A stretch of 64,000 nucleotides of DNA, from assembly GCA_026122225.1 (NCBI GenBank), contig JANEZZ010003061.1:620001-684000 (forward strand), in the 5' to 3' direction. Within the stretch, counting starts at the first letter, position 1, and each line of letters starts with the position of its first letter. The position numbers were made by a program, and so were the translations under genes. This stretch comes from Heloderma charlesbogerti (Eukaryota > Chordata > Lepidosauria > Squamata > Helodermatidae). Shown here one piece after another: positions 31,270 through 42,775 of the stretch. Under the pieces are notes generated by a model. The model did not search any database. It saw only the letters and a program-made list of their open reading frames with translations, and was not told where the DNA came from.

Positions 31270-32520
31270 GACAAATGTAGGCTGCTGTGCTGCAGGCATC
31301 CATGCTCACTGTGAGGATGTTTGGGACCAGCTAGCTGTATGCCCCACTGCGCTCTTCAGCATGTGGCTCCCGCCTCTATGTAGAGGATGAGTGAAGGGGG
31401 CTTAGGTGGGCCAGTAATCTACTCCTGCAATGCTGCTCTTATGTCCCTGATTACTTGTGTGATTAAAGTTAAGCTGAGTACATATATACATAGCTTCAAA
31501 CCTGGGCCCTGGGCACTATAGGTAACTTTTACATGCATAAAAAAGGCTGTCATTCCAAGCACAGTTAAGAGGAAGCAGATCTTGTGGAAGGTAGATAGCC
31601 TTTCAAGGAAAGATATTGAGGTTCCCAGAATGTAATAGTAATTCCCTTCCTTCTCTCTACCCCAAAAGAATTGTCACCCAATGATTAGTGATGTTGCAAG
31701 CCTGGTTCTGCTTCTTTCTCTTTCTTTTATTGGAAATCGATGCTATAGAGAAACCGCTTTTAAATTAGGTTTCTATATTTATGTTGTAAATACACTGGCT
31801 CTGCTTTATTTTTGCAACTTTTTTTTTTAAAGGTACAGATCTAGGCTACAGCTCTGAACAAAAAGAAATAGTCTTAGATTTTTTTTTTTAAAGGGGGCTT
31901 TGTATTGCTGTAAAGATTACTGCAACACTTTGTATGTATTGATGCACGTTATCAAAATGTATTCTTTGTATCTCTGGGAAAAGAACAACATATAGTAAAG
32001 TAGTTGCATTGTTTTATAAAAAATGGTTTAAGGTACTTGCTATATTAGGAAAGAGAATGGTTCACTTCTGACAAAATGTTCATCATTTTTGCTTTTATTA
32101 CTGACTTGGGTGTTCTGACTTCAGCTCATTCATGTTATAGTTCTGAAGCAGTCCATTGGCAAATAATTTGCACCAATCTAAATTATTATTTCTCATCCCA
32201 AAGGAAAAACACTAATGGCTAATATTTGATCCTTAAATCTCTCAAGATATTTAATTTATAGTCCTTTTACTATAGATACTTTTCTTGTGCTTTATTTGTA
32301 TCTTCAGACCCTATCCTGTATTTGTCTACTCAGAAGTAGGTCTCACTGAACCCAGGCCCAATTTATACAAGCAGTAAAATCAAATGCTAAGCTTTTCTGG
32401 ATAATACCACTTTAGGCCACAGGTGAAGAATTACATGTTTGAACGCCGTTCCACCCATAAAAAGACTCTTCGCATGTAGAAAGGAGAGAAAGATCAGCTT
32501 AGACTCTACCCTGGCTTGGT
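31270..32520. other. Intron 1 stretch, mostly unique
   Basis: AT-rich with two poly-T runs (31,815 and 31,880). A short palindromic-repeat remnant (GTCTACTCAGAAGTAGG) lies at 32,310-32,345. No exon signal recognised. Confidence 0.45.
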
Positions 32521-32527
32521 ATTTTTT

Positions 32528-33105
32528 GTAGTGGAGGGGTTTTGCACCTGCTTTGCACACAAAATGCCCCAGGTTTAATCCCTGGCATCTCCAGGTAGGG
32601 CTGAGAAAGGCTCTTGTTTGAAATCTTGGAGAACTAGTTGATATAAGCCAATACTGAGCCAGTTCGCATGTAATGATAGCCCATGGCTTTAAATAACCTA
32701 TGGGCTGTTGGGGATGAGTTGGAGAGAGCAGACAGGCTGCCTGTAGCACACTTGTCACTTCCACTTTTACTCAGCAACCCATGAGCGGCTCCTTCGTAGT
32801 TGGTGAGCATGACATGCAAATCTGGACCACTAGGTTGTTTAGGGGCCAAACAACCAGTGGCTAACCCAACAGCAACCCATAGGTTAACTGCTGGGTTGTT
32901 TAGCCCCTAAACAAGCCAGCGGCCTGGGTTCTCATGTCACGCTCAGCAGCCTACAAAGGAGACTCTCTTGGGTTGCTGAGTAAAAGCAAAAGTAAAGGGC
33001 CGCTCTCTCCTGCTTGTTTAACCCATGGGCTGTCATTACATGCAAACCAGGTTATAGTGTGAGGTAAACCAGTGGTCTGGCTTGGGATATAGTAGCTTCC
33101 TATCT
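32528..33105 (+). mobile_element. tRNA-derived SINE split by an insertion
   Basis: The left part (32,528-32,658) has CACCTGCTTTGCAC, CAGGTTTAATCCCTGGC and CATCTCCAGGTAGGGCTG. The right part (33,052-33,105) resumes with CCAGTGGTCTGGCTTGGG and TAGTAGCTTCCTAT. Same family as 10,535. The 393-bp foldback element at 32,659 lies between them. Confidence 0.75.
32659..33051. mobile_element. Foldback element nested in a SINE
   Basis: Terminal inverted repeats pair CCAGTTCGCATGTAATGATA with the complement of TGTCATTACATGCAAACC, continuing through CCCATGG. Inner inverted repeats TTTACTCAGCAACCCA and GGGTTGCTGAGTAAA, and AACAACCAGTGG-type words, make a compound hairpin. No coding capacity. Family unassigned; target duplication not clear. 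Confidence 0.7.
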
Positions 33106-33379
33106 GCTGTTGTGTGCCCCATCTTTTTCATATATTTCCGATAATTCCAGGGAAATGGTGTGGCGAGCCTGTGGATTATGTGTCTGATGTTGCGTACCAT
33201 TGTTTTGTGGTTGTGAATCTCACTCAATTAAGAGCAAAATGCTGGGAGAATCAGGAGTGCAAATCTACATTAAGTGGTCAAGATCACATGATACCTACTC
33301 CTTGAAAATGCAAGAAGTACTTTATAATTGGCCATTTAGGATCATCTTGGATTTATAGTCTACATGGTCTTATTTGTTT

Positions 33380-33700
33380 GTTTTTAAATATATCTCCCTT
33401 CATTAGTGCTTCCCGGGATGTTTAGCAAAACAAGCTAAAATACAAATAATTATAATTATAATTATAATGCAAAACCTAACTATAGAGCATAATGAAATAA
33501 AAAGACATTAAAAAGTCTGGGGAAAATAAAAATATCTTCATTAGGAAAAGATGTTGGTCCCAGGTGAACTTCTTTGGGGAAGGAGTTCTCTAAACAGGGC
33601 ACCATAACAGAGGAGATTGTCCTCTTTGGTTACAACCCACCTCACTTCAAGGTGGTGGTGGCCGCACCAGGAAGAGAACCTCAGAAGATGACCTAAATAC
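33380..33700 (-). mobile_element. L2-type LINE, 3' part
   Basis: Words such as AAAAAGTCTGGGGAAAATAA and GGGGAAGGAGTTCTCTAAACAG match other minus-strand L2 fragments here (62,900). Decayed. Confidence 0.6.
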
Positions 33701-33729
33701 TCAGATTGAAACAAAAGCAAGATTCTCTT

Positions 33730-34340
33730 TTATGATATCAGAATGGTTACTCATAATTACTTCTCCTAATTTGTCTAGAGCCAATTTTCTAGGCATTTTA
33801 GGCTTTAAGCCACCTACTTTGACTGGTAGACTGGGAACTAGGCAAATGATCTAAACAGTCAATGAATCCTTGGGCTTAAAAATGGCAACAAATACAACCC
33901 CTTGCCGAAAGGTAAACTTAAACAAAATTGATGTGTGCCTATAGGTTACCCCTAAAATAAGTCAAGATCAACTAATAACACTGCAGCCCTATCCCCACTT
34001 ACCTGGCAATAAGTCTCATTAATGGTGCTTATTTCTGAGTAGACATTTGGAGGATTATGGTACAATCCTATTGTAAAATAATGGCAGCAAACAGGAAGAA
34101 TGTGAATGGCTGCTTCTATTAAATTGACCATGGGCGAAATGCATCACTATACTCTTATACTTTTATGTGCATATTCAGTGGGGCTTGTGCAGGAGAAAAC
34201 TCTGCTGGATTGTGCCCTGTCAGACTAATCCCATTCGTACTGAGCAGTTCTGGAGAGGAAAGGCAGGACTCTTATCTGGAGTGTTTCTAGTTGTTGTTGG
34301 CTCATTGGCTGGTGACAGTACTCACAATTTGCCAAGTGAC
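33730..34340. other. Intron 1 stretch with a short palindromic repeat
   Basis: 33,980-34,070 carries GCAATAAGTCTCATTAATGG and TTTCTGAGTAGACATTTGG, a member of the short palindromic family. Otherwise nothing recognised. Confidence 0.45.
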
Positions 34341-34347
34341 TGTGTGG

Positions 34348-34664
34348 CTGGGTTCACACAACACACTAACCCACATGCAGTGGTTGAGTGTGGGTTGTTG
34401 TAGAACTGTGGGTTATTGTTGAACCGTGGGTTAGCGTGTTGTCCAAACCCAGGACTTTTTCCACAGGTTGGCTTGTTAACCATGCAGTGTGGCTTATTTT
34501 ACTCAAACAAGCCACCTTAAGAACCCATGGGGTTTTTTGGGTGGTTCAGGGTGGTTAACAAGCCACACTGCATGGTTAACCCACAGTTCAACAAGCAGCC
34601 TGTGGTTCAGCAGCAACCCACACTCAACCACTGAGTGTGGATTAGTGGGTTGTGGGAACCCAGC
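34348..34664. mobile_element. Compound foldback element, copy 2
   Basis: About 317 bp. Starts GCTGGGTTCACACAACACAC and ends GTTGTGGGAACCCAGC, with the same inner inverted repeats as copy 1 at 11,249 (CAAGCCACCTTAAGAACCCA, TTAACCATGCAGTGTGG). Confidence 0.78.
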
Positions 34665-34669
34665 CCTTG

Positions 34670-35365
34670 ATGGTTTATTTCTGGTCAGATCTGGCTTTTC
34701 CAGACCATTTTTTAAAAAGATATTTCCTTTAGTTAAATTACTTGCTCTAATCCTGATCAAGTGACAGAATCATGATATCCTAAATATGTCCACATATAAC
34801 AGATTGGATACCCTTGCTTGGGGAGAAGGAAGGGAAATAATTTTCAAAGTGGCAAACAGGTTATATTGTGAATGAGAAGGGGAACACACATTTCATTACT
34901 GGTGGTGCTTGCTTTTTATTTTAAAGGGCTTTATGCATGATCCTGTGCTGGAGTGGTACAGTTCTGGAGTGCTGAGCTTCAGTTAATAAGTTAAGAAGAA
35001 AGAAAAAGATATGCAATGCCACAATGGCAGAGGGGAAAGGATTGCTACTGTACTCTTTTGTCATCTGGTTTGCAATCTACTGATGCTGTGGGCATTAGCT
35101 TTGTCACTTGGTCCCTTGACACTTGGACAGCCATTGCACATGTGCTGATTGTAAGATCATTGAATGCACTAGTTTTGTGAAGACTCACACTTTCCCAGTG
35201 ATGAAAATGTGCTCTTATGTCTGGGAAAATATGGCATTCCCTTAACAGAACCATTACAAGTCACTGCAGTGCAAGAGTTAAATCTGTGTATTGATTGTGC
35301 TGCAGACTGATTACCTAGATAAGTCCTTGGCTGAGCAGAGATGAAAGAGTGAAGATGTTTTATCC
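34670..35365. other. Intron 1 stretch, nothing recognised
   Basis: No repeat or exon signal recognised. Confidence 0.4.
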
Positions 35366-35369
35366 TAGC

Positions 35370-35505
35370 ATCATAGAGTTGGAAGGGATCTTTGAGATCA
35401 TCTAGTCCAATGCCCTGCTCAGTGCAGGCTCTGCAATGCAGAACACAGCTACACCATTCCTGACAGATGTCCTTCTAGTATTCTTGAGAGCCTTGTTTAG
35501 CAAGA
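35370..35505 (-). mobile_element. CR1 LINE 3' fragment
   Basis: CATAGAGTTGGAAGGGATC, CTAGTCCAATGCCCTGCTCA and TTCCTGACAGATG are CR1 3' terminal words in reverse complement. Confidence 0.82.
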
Positions 35506-35705
35506 ATGTCAACCACTGATATACATGGGTTATTAAATAGCAGGGAGCTTAAGGTGAGACTCTGATTAGCAGACATTGTTTGTGTGCACCTGAGGAGAGG
35601 GGGGATTAATTTAAAAAAACAAGAAAAAGAGAATACTAGTTCTTACACCATAGCTAAAAAAAAGAGTGACCTCCACCCTTCTTTCTGTATGCAACGTTTG
35701 TTAAG

Positions 35706-36722
35706 AACATAAAAGCCATGCTGGATCAGACCAAGGGTCCTTCTAGCCCAGCATTCTGTTCACACAGTGGCCAACCCGTGTCACGTTCCTTTGTCCTCCC
35801 CCTTCACAATCAACACGCTCCGGGATCCCAAGCTTCCAACACGCTCCGGGATCCCAAGCTTCAGGCTCACTACTTTATTAGTTCATGGCCAGCTTCCTTA
35901 CAAATGCAAATTCTAGGAAACTCTCAGACTACAATGGAAACAGCTACTGCACACAATTATGAATATCAATAGAGGAGCTAAAGGAGAAGTTGCCAGAAGT
36001 TTGAACAAGAACTTCTCTGGCCAGACTAGCTTATGAGGGATGCCCCTCCCTTACAGTGGCTCCTTCCTACATAGGCTTTCACACATAGCCAACCTGGTGG
36101 AGTGTCTCCACCAGTGCTGCCTCTGACTTTGCCTACTTTGCTCTGCGACAGACCTTAGCATCCCGCAAGTCATGCCCCTCACTCTCCTCCTCCCCCAAAA
36201 CTTGGATTCTCATGGTGGAGGAAAGCCCCCCCCCCGCCAGGCTGAGCCATCTGTGTGCCAAGGTCTTGAGAAGCAGGCCTTGCCTTATCTAAGCTCTCTA
36301 GGGAGGGAGCCTCCCCCTGTTCTGGCTGTTCCCATTCTGAATCTGAGCTGCTAGACATCTCCACACACTCAGATTCATTCCTGACAACCAGCTGCCCATG
36401 GGAAACCCACAAGGAGGACGTGAGTGCAATAGCACCCTCCCACCTATGTTCCCCTACAGCTGGTGTACATAGGCATACTGCCTCTGATACTGGAAGTTGC
36501 ATATTGCCATCAGGACCAGTAGTCATTGGTAGCCTTCTCCTCCAGGAATTTGTCTAACCCCCTTTTAAAGCCATCCAACATGGTGGCCATGACCATGTTT
36601 TGTGGTAGCGAATTCCATAGTTTAACTATGCGCTGCGTGAAGGACGTCCTTTTATCTGTCTTGAATCGCCCACCAATCAGCTTCATGGGATGACCCCGGA
36701 TTCTAGTATTATGAGAGAGGTT
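35706..36722 (-). mobile_element. CR1-group LINE 3' end split by a solo LTR
   Basis: The right-hand part (36,387-36,722) and left-hand part (35,706-35,778) form one element: CATGCTGGATCAGACCAAGG and TTCACACAGTGGCCAACC on the left; GTGAGTGCAATAGCACCCTC, ACTGCCTCTGATACTGG, CGAATTCCATAGTTTAACTA and CACCAATCAGCTTCATGGG on the right. The 608-bp LTR lies between them. Confidence 0.8.
35779..36386 (-). mobile_element. Solo LTR nested in a CR1-group LINE
   Basis: 608 bp from TGTCACG to CCTGACA. It is flanked by ACCCG (35,774-35,778) and ACCAG (36,387-36,391), a 5-bp duplication with one change. Read on the minus strand it starts TGTCAGGAATGAATC and has a TCAGATTCAGAATGGGAAC segment comparable to the other two LTRs, plus an AATAAAG polyadenylation-type signal near its end. 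A 26-bp direct duplication (35,811-35,836 and 35,837-35,862) sits close to the minus-strand 3' end. No internal region. Confidence 0.8.
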
Positions 36723-36725
36723 TAT

Positions 36726-36963
36726 AGTTTATTTATTTATTGCATTCATATCCTGCCTTTTTCCCTCTTGCAAGGAACCCAAGGCATCTTCGATGCCTCT
36801 CCTTCTCTCAATTTTATCCTCACAACAACCCTGTGGAATAGGTTCGGCTGAGAGTCAGTGACTGGGCCACAGTCACCCAATGACCTTCATGGCCAAGTTG
36901 GGACTAGAACCCAGATCTCCTGACTCCCAGTCCAACACTCTAACCACTATACCACACTGCCTC
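36726..36963 (-). mobile_element. tRNA-headed SINE
   Basis: Reverse complement of the 17,872 family: tail TTTATTTATTGCATTC, body TTTATCCTCACAACAACCC and GAGAGTCAGTGACTGG, head AACCACTATACCACACTGCC. Nearly complete. Confidence 0.87.
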
Positions 36964-37179
36964 TTTGACCACACATTGGCTGCTTAGCTGTCTCTGTTGT
37001 CCTATATGACTACCTTTCTCTGGTAAGCAAAATCCTCCAACATCATTGAAAGAGTTGGATGAATTCTGGTTGGTTGTAGCAGAGCACTCAATCTTCAGTG
37101 TTTAATATGGTAGCTGCATAATTACAAGGTGTTTTGATCAGCTTCTGCTGTGTCTCTTCTCCCCCCGCCCCCCTTCCAG

Positions 37180-37568
37180 ATTAACATTCAAGATGTCCTT
37201 TGTGAGAGATATGGAGCTGGAACACTTTGATGAGCGTGATAAAGCACAGCGATACAGCCGGGGGTCACGGGTGAATGGCCTGCCCAGCCCCACCCACAGT
37301 GCCCATTGCAGCTTCTACCGAACCCGCACTCTACAGACCCTCAGCTCTGAGAAGAAAGCCAAGAAAGTGCGTTTCTATCGCAATGGGGATCGGTATTTCA
37401 AAGGGATTGTATACGCCATCTCTCCTGATCGGTTTAGATCTTTTGAGGCCCTGCTGGCTGATCTGACCCGAACTCTCTCTGATAACGTCAATCTGCCCCA
37501 GGGTGTGAGAACAATCTATACTATTGATGGAACAAGGAAGATTACTACCTTAGACCAACTGGTGGAAG
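37180..37568 (+). CDS. DCLK1: DCLK1 exon 2: start codon, N-terminus, most of DC domain 1
   Basis: First coding exon of doublecortin-like kinase 1, a neuronal microtubule-associated Ser/Thr kinase. The acceptor CCTTCCAG| gives a 13-nt leader before ATG at 37,193 (A at -3). The 376 coding nt encode residues 1-125 plus one base of codon 126. The start [20 protein letters not shown] (after MSFVRD) separates DCLK1 from DCX and DCLK2 as I know them. The shared [19 protein letters not shown] block and the [18 protein letters not shown] start of doublecortin domain 1 (about residues 50-60 onward) follow. That domain binds tubulin. Donor GAAG|GTGAGT at 37,568/37,569 leaves phase 1, matching exon 3. 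A read-through ORF would stop six bases on, so splicing is required. Compared with remembered mammalian DCLK1, Val at position 4 (Gly in mammals) and TRKITT near residue 115 differ. No damage seen. Confidence 0.96.
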
Positions 37569-37852
37569 GTGAGTATTAAGTGAGACAAGGACAAATGTTG
37601 CAGTGTGGACTGCTCCTCTTCACTGTTCTTGTCAGTCTGCTCTGTCTCTTTCATGACACTCCATTCCACTCCTCCTCCTACCTGACTTTCCATCCACACC
37701 CCTCCCGGAGCCCCCCTCCCCCAGTCTGTCATAATTCCATGCACTGAGCACACTTAGTCCTCATTGGCTGATTTTGGGGTCCTCTCTTAGTGTTTGCAGA
37801 AGTACAAAAAATCTTCAGAAACAAACTTTGGAGTTCCCCTGAGCCTGTCATT

Positions 37853-38161
37853 GGGGTTATTCACACAACATGCCAACCCACACTCAATGGTTGAGTATGG
37901 GTTGTTGTTGAACCATGGGTTAGCGTGTTGTCTGAACCCGGGACATTTTCTGTAGGGTGCCTTGTTAACCATGTAGTGTGGCTTGTTGAACAACAAACCA
38001 TGGGTTGTCAAGGTGGCTTGTTTGAGAAAAATAAGCCACACTGCATGGTTAACAAACCTGCCTATGGAAAATGTCGTGGTTTCACACAACATGCTAACCT
38101 ACAGTTCAACAGCAACCCATGCTCAACCACTGAATGTGGGTTAGTGTGTTGTGCATACCCA
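37853..38161. mobile_element. Compound foldback element, copy 3
   Basis: Begins GGGGTTATTCACACAACATG and ends TTAGTGTGTTGTGCATACCC. Inner words AACCATGTAGTGTGGCTTG and TTTGAGAAAAATAAGCCACA form the second-level hairpin as in copies 1 and 2. Confidence 0.75.
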
Positions 38162-38509
38162 GTTGTTACCTCCCTTTTGTGTGCAGGTGGTGCTATTTTG
38201 GCTCCGTAAGCACCAACACTCATGCTTGAACATCAGAAATAGAGGGAATGATGCTACTGTGAAGGATCCCACATCTACTGCTTCTCTACCCTTCTGCTGT
38301 GCACATACACACATATATATTTGCACTTACATTTTTCCAGTTTGTCGGTGTATGAATCATCGTATGCAGTGCTGTTCAGCACAAGCAAAAAAACAAGTCC
38401 CTGATTAAAGAAGGTTACAATTTAAAAGATTGATGGTAGGGAGAGTATAATGGAAGACAAGATTAACAAGAGGTGAATGTAAGCAAGTGCAGTTTATTAG
38501 TAGCATATC

Positions 38510-38553
<44 letters not shown>
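38510..38553. repeat. (TATC)n microsatellite
   Basis: About eleven tandem TATC units. Confidence 0.97.
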
Positions 38554-38556
<3 letters not shown>

Positions 38557-39669
38557 ACTGTTACACATACTTAGGCGACAGTTCTAAATGCATTAGAGGT
38601 GCTGGTTGTTCATACCATGTATATGCTGCTCCTTCACAAGAAGTTCTCCGGGTGGCTGTGAAGTTCTTCATGAATAATCTTTCACAGTGGTGGATTGAAT
38701 GGAAGTGTCATAGCTCAGCATGGCTTGGTGATTTTTCTTTTCCATAGGAAAGCTCAGATTAGCTTGAATACAGTTTTATATTCTGTTCCTATAAAATGAA
38801 ATGAATTTTCATTCTATACTGAACTCATGTGTTTGGAGCACTAAGAACTTACTGTACTCTTTCTTCGCTTCCCAATTCCTAAATGCTAATCCATAAAGTA
38901 ATCTGAAACTGCAAAGGTGGCTAAGTCAGTTTAGTCTGTTTATGTAAACATTTTAAATAAAAATAAATGCCAATATTTAACTTTTCTGCTTAGACTTTGG
39001 ATGTATGGGAGTTTCCAGATTTACCTTCAGTAAGAAGGAAGCTTAAACAAAAGGGTTTTTTTTAACTCTTATGAATTGAATTCTTAGCTTCCAAAGCAAC
39101 AACCTCCACAAAATACCATAAAAACACAATAATTCAGAATACAGTAACAGAATGATCAATCATAAAATCATTGTGCACAATACCCAAAGCTAGGTAACTT
39201 ACTTTTGCATCTGATGCAGAAAATCCCACAGGCCCATCTTCTAGCAGTAAACATGCAATAATAACAAATTAAATAAGTAACAAGTTACTGCCCTTTCATG
39301 ACACCCAAACTGCTGCCTGAGGTGGCCACCCCACTCAGCCTAATGGTAGGGCTGGTCCTGTGTGGAGCTAATGGAGTGGCAAATATATATTAACCACTGT
39401 AGTTTTGGGGCAGTGGATGCTGTGCAGTGCATGCGGATCTTGCTAGTCTAGGCTAGCAGTGATCGGTGTGGGATTGCTATAGATGTGTGGTTTGTGATTG
39501 TCTGCTATACGGATTGAGCTGAATGCTGGTCACCAATAGATGGTTTTACCTGGAAGTGCCCTAAAATAGCCTTTTATTGGTTTCGATCAGCTGTCTACCT
39601 AACACAGTGTCCTGGCTCTCAGATTGGTCTGTACAAATGTGGAGGATATGCATTGGATCAGACCCTTTG

Positions 39670-39760
39670 ATTGCAATCCTATTATCCTAAACACACTTTA
39701 ATGGGAGTAATTCTACTGAACTTGGTGCAGCTAACTTCTGAGTAGACATTTGTAGGATTG
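39670..39760. repeat. Short palindromic reptile repeat
   Basis: GCAATCCTATTATCC at the left and TTCTGAGTAGACATTTGTAG with GGATTGC at the right; the middle has TTAATGGGAGTAATTCTACT. Family as at 12,030. Confidence 0.5.
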
Positions 39761-40646
39761 CTATGCTTGTCTACTTGAATGCTTTAGAGCATCTGTAATG
39801 GATACTTAAGTTTCAAATTTAGTAGGACCAGGTGTACATTCTTTTAAAGAATTATTAATATTAATAATTCGAATAATAACTTCAATTTTCATGTAACATC
39901 CTTCTTAAAGGTGGGTAGCATCCTTTTGCAGATCTGATAGTAGAGAATCTTCCAGTTCATTTTTATGTTTTTTATAAATCTTACTGTGTGTGGCTGTTCA
40001 TCCCATTTTTTTAATGCCATCTCAGTATATTTTTGAGTTTCCTAAGTTTTTAAGATTCCTTTATCTCCTCTTACTATTTAATGAATATATATGTCATCGT
40101 TCAATAGGTATTTCCAGGGCAATTATCTTTCTTAAGCAGATACATAGACTTCCCAGTACTTTCAATGCTAAATTGTTCCTTAGAGCCGTGTCCCGGCTTG
40201 ATCTTTGGCTGTGTTGAGGCAGTTGATCAGGCAGATAAATCTCTGTGAATGACACCACTGGTCCCTTTTCGTCAGAGCTGGAACCAGTCTCTGCGTGTAG
40301 TGCAGCCTTAGCCATTGGTACAGCTGCACCAGCACTTTGCATGCTTTGGCTGATTTACCAATAAGGCTAGCTTGGGGCAAGGATAGGATTGGATCTGACA
40401 GCTGCTTCTCCAGGATTTAAAGTGGACGTCCCTCCCTGATGATGGTGCAATGTTGAACTGCAGAAGGACTTGACCTGAGTTCTTTCACCAGGGCTGTTTG
40501 CTATGCGTCTATGTATTGCTTCATATCAAATCAGACTGTTTTTCTGTCTGACTTGCTGTTGTCTTTCCTGATAGTCAGTGTATCTCCAAGCATTTGGGCC
40601 CGTTCTGCTGCATTAGATTCCTTTTATCTGGAAAGAGTGGGAGCTT

Positions 40647-40695
40647 ATGCATGCAAAGTGTGTTCTACCACTGAGCTATGGCCTCTCATCAGTAC
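40647..40695 (-). mobile_element. SINE head remnant
   Basis: GCATGCAAAGTGTGTTCTAC and CACTGAGCTATGGCC are the reverse complement of the tRNA-like A-box region of the 10,535 SINE family. A similar remnant lies at 44,235-44,300. Confidence 0.6.
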
Positions 40696-41210
40696 ACACA
40701 GATTTTAATGCTTTGCTCAGGATAAATGGCATAAATAGTTCTGAAATGTCTGATGTGCATAATTCTAGCAGTTTGGAACATCTCCTGGCCAGGAGTGGAA
40801 AAGCATAGGAAGAGATGTGGCTGAGGGGTAGAGTAGGAGTTGAAGAATGGAAGCCAGGAAGGATTGAGATTGGTTCATTATATATAACTTCTTCTTTATG
40901 CCCCACTCTTCCTCCGCAAAGGTCCAAACACCTTGCATGTCGTTCCCAGACAATCTTCTAGAGTTCAGGACTACACCAACTTGGCTTCAGTAGGAGAACT
41001 GCATCGTATCATCCTGTGATAGCTTATGTTAAGTCCTTAGCAGATACTGTGTTCGTTTTTTGTGACCACTGCATGGGGGTTAGAAACTCGCTTAGAAGTG
41101 GAGGTTCTTAGGGAATTTCATTCTGTGCCAGTATCAAGACATTGACTAGGATTGCACATCATGTCCCGCCACCAAGGTCTGTAAATCAGGGAGAATAGGT
41201 AATCAAAATA

Positions 41211-41285
41211 CAGCCTTCCCCAACCTGGTGCCCTCCAGTTGTGTAGGACTATGACTCCCAGGATGCCCCATGCTGGGGGTCCTTA
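41211..41285. mobile_element. hAT-like palindromic MITE, truncated
   Basis: Starts CAGCCTTCCCCAACCTGG and holds TGCCCTCCAG and CTCCCAGGATGCCCCATGC; the right half is missing. Family as at 53,258. Confidence 0.65.
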
Positions 41286-41302
41286 TCCAGTGTGGGCCCC
41301 CT

Positions 41303-41368
41303 GTAATTTATACTGCCAAACACTGATCCATTAAAGCAAATGGACCACTGTTTGGCAATATAAATTGC
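41303..41368. repeat. Short inverted repeat (66-nt hairpin)
   Basis: Arms 41,303-41,330 and 41,341-41,368 pair at 24 of 28 positions around a 10-nt loop. Left arm contains TTATACTGCCAAACACTG; right arm CACTGTTTGGCAATATAA. Not recognised as a named repeat. Confidence 0.75.
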
Positions 41369-42651
41369 AGACATGGGGGAGGGGGACAATCCACAACAGC
41401 AATATGGGAGGAGTGGAAGGGTTAAAGCCACCCTACCCCCATGCTAGGGTTCCAGTCTAAATGGGGAACCTGCGCTTACACTAGAGTAAAAAGAAGTAAT
41501 ATGTGCTTTGGCCCTAAGGAAGGATTACAAGAACTTTGAGTAGTATTGGTCCAACTGGTGGGCAGAAGTGTGGAATTAAACCCCCTTTAAGATGCAAGCT
41601 TCTAGTGTAAAAAAGTAAAGCTTAGATTTATTAAGGGAGTCAGAGATTTGACATTTGAAAGATGAGAAGAGGGGGAGAAAAGAAAAAGTTTCAAAGCAAA
41701 CATGGGAATTTCTCAATGTTCTGGCAGAACTGGTGGGTTCAGAGTCTTCGACTGCAGAGAAAATAATTTCAGAATCGTAGGCCATCTTGAACAGAGTAGG
41801 ATGGATGCTGGCCTGCCACCTTCTTCCTCTCTGGGCCTTCCCAGCAGAACAGAAGAACTCCTTCAAGAGAGATCTGTTTTGTTGGTTAAAAACAAAGGGC
41901 GGGGAGGGGGGGAAGGCGGGAAAATCTGCATAAGAAATACTCTAAACCCATGAAACTTTTTTGGCTACGGCTGGCTATCACAGGAGAGGGCAAGCACTGA
42001 TAACTATCCCAGAGTAATGAACGACATTGCACTTGCTGTAGAATAAAGGGTGAGGTTTGGAAAGGTATGAGATTCCAAGATTCCCAGTAAAGAAGCTACA
42101 GTTTGTGCATGTATGCTAACCGGAGCAGCAGGATGCATCTAAAAAAAAAAGTGACTTAGCCTGGCTTTCCAAAGCGCTTTCTTAACCAAGGTTTTTGTAA
42201 AAAATGAAATAGGGTTTCTCCAAAAGCAGGCTCAAAAACCAAACTGCCTCATGAACAAACTGAGCCATCAAGAAAGCCATTCATCCATCACCCCCAAATA
42301 TTCTGCCGCCTTGGTCCCTTCCCTCATGCAAATGAGACTGCTGCTTCGTAAACGTGCTTCACAAATTTGATAGATTACTTGTTCTTATAGGGTTGTATCC
42401 AATGGGTTGAATCCAATATTCATTTAACTTAAGTCCCATTCATTCTGATGGGTGTAGTCTAAGTAGGACTAACATCAGATACAAGCCAAAGTCACAAAAG
42501 ACTGACATCTTAAAACTTGCAGCGATGTTGTGTTTCTCTACAAAATCCTGAGAATATACAATGGCGCAAGTATAATACTTGATCAGTAAGAAGTACCTGT
42601 GGACACAGATCAAATGGATTCCAAAATATAGCCTCTCTCAACAGTCTGTAA

Positions 42652-42775
42652 CAGCCTTCCCCACCTTGGAGCCCTCCAGAATTTTCAGACTACAACCCCC
42701 AGCATTGCTGACCAATTGGCTATGCTGGCTGGGACTGATGGGAATTGAAGTCCAAGACATCTGGAAGGCACCATG
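42652..42775. mobile_element. hAT-like palindromic MITE, right end worn
   Basis: CAGCCTTCCCCACCTTGG at the left, then CAGCATTGCTGACCAATTGG and TATGCTGGCTGGGACTGATG, and ACATCTGGAAGGCACCATG on the right, where an L2 begins. Confidence 0.68.

Larger units (their letters stand above)
28591..37179 (+). other. DCLK1: DCLK1 intron 1 (predicted)
   Basis: 8,589 bp between donor GTAAGC and acceptor CCCCTTCCAG (AG at 37,178-37,179), the latter preceded by a C/T tract. The first 1.9 kb (28,600-30,540) and 31,270-32,520 look mostly unique and AT-rich; any conserved enhancers would be sought there. The rest is repeats listed separately. Confidence 0.65.

Noticed and set aside
37193..37579. Single-exon 128-residue protein
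   Set aside because: The stop comes only six bases after a consensus GTGAGT donor, and the protein continues in exon 3 with matching phase; it is an exon, not a complete gene.
38510..38553. CRISPR-like array
   Set aside because: It is a plain TATC microsatellite without spacers, in a eukaryotic intron.
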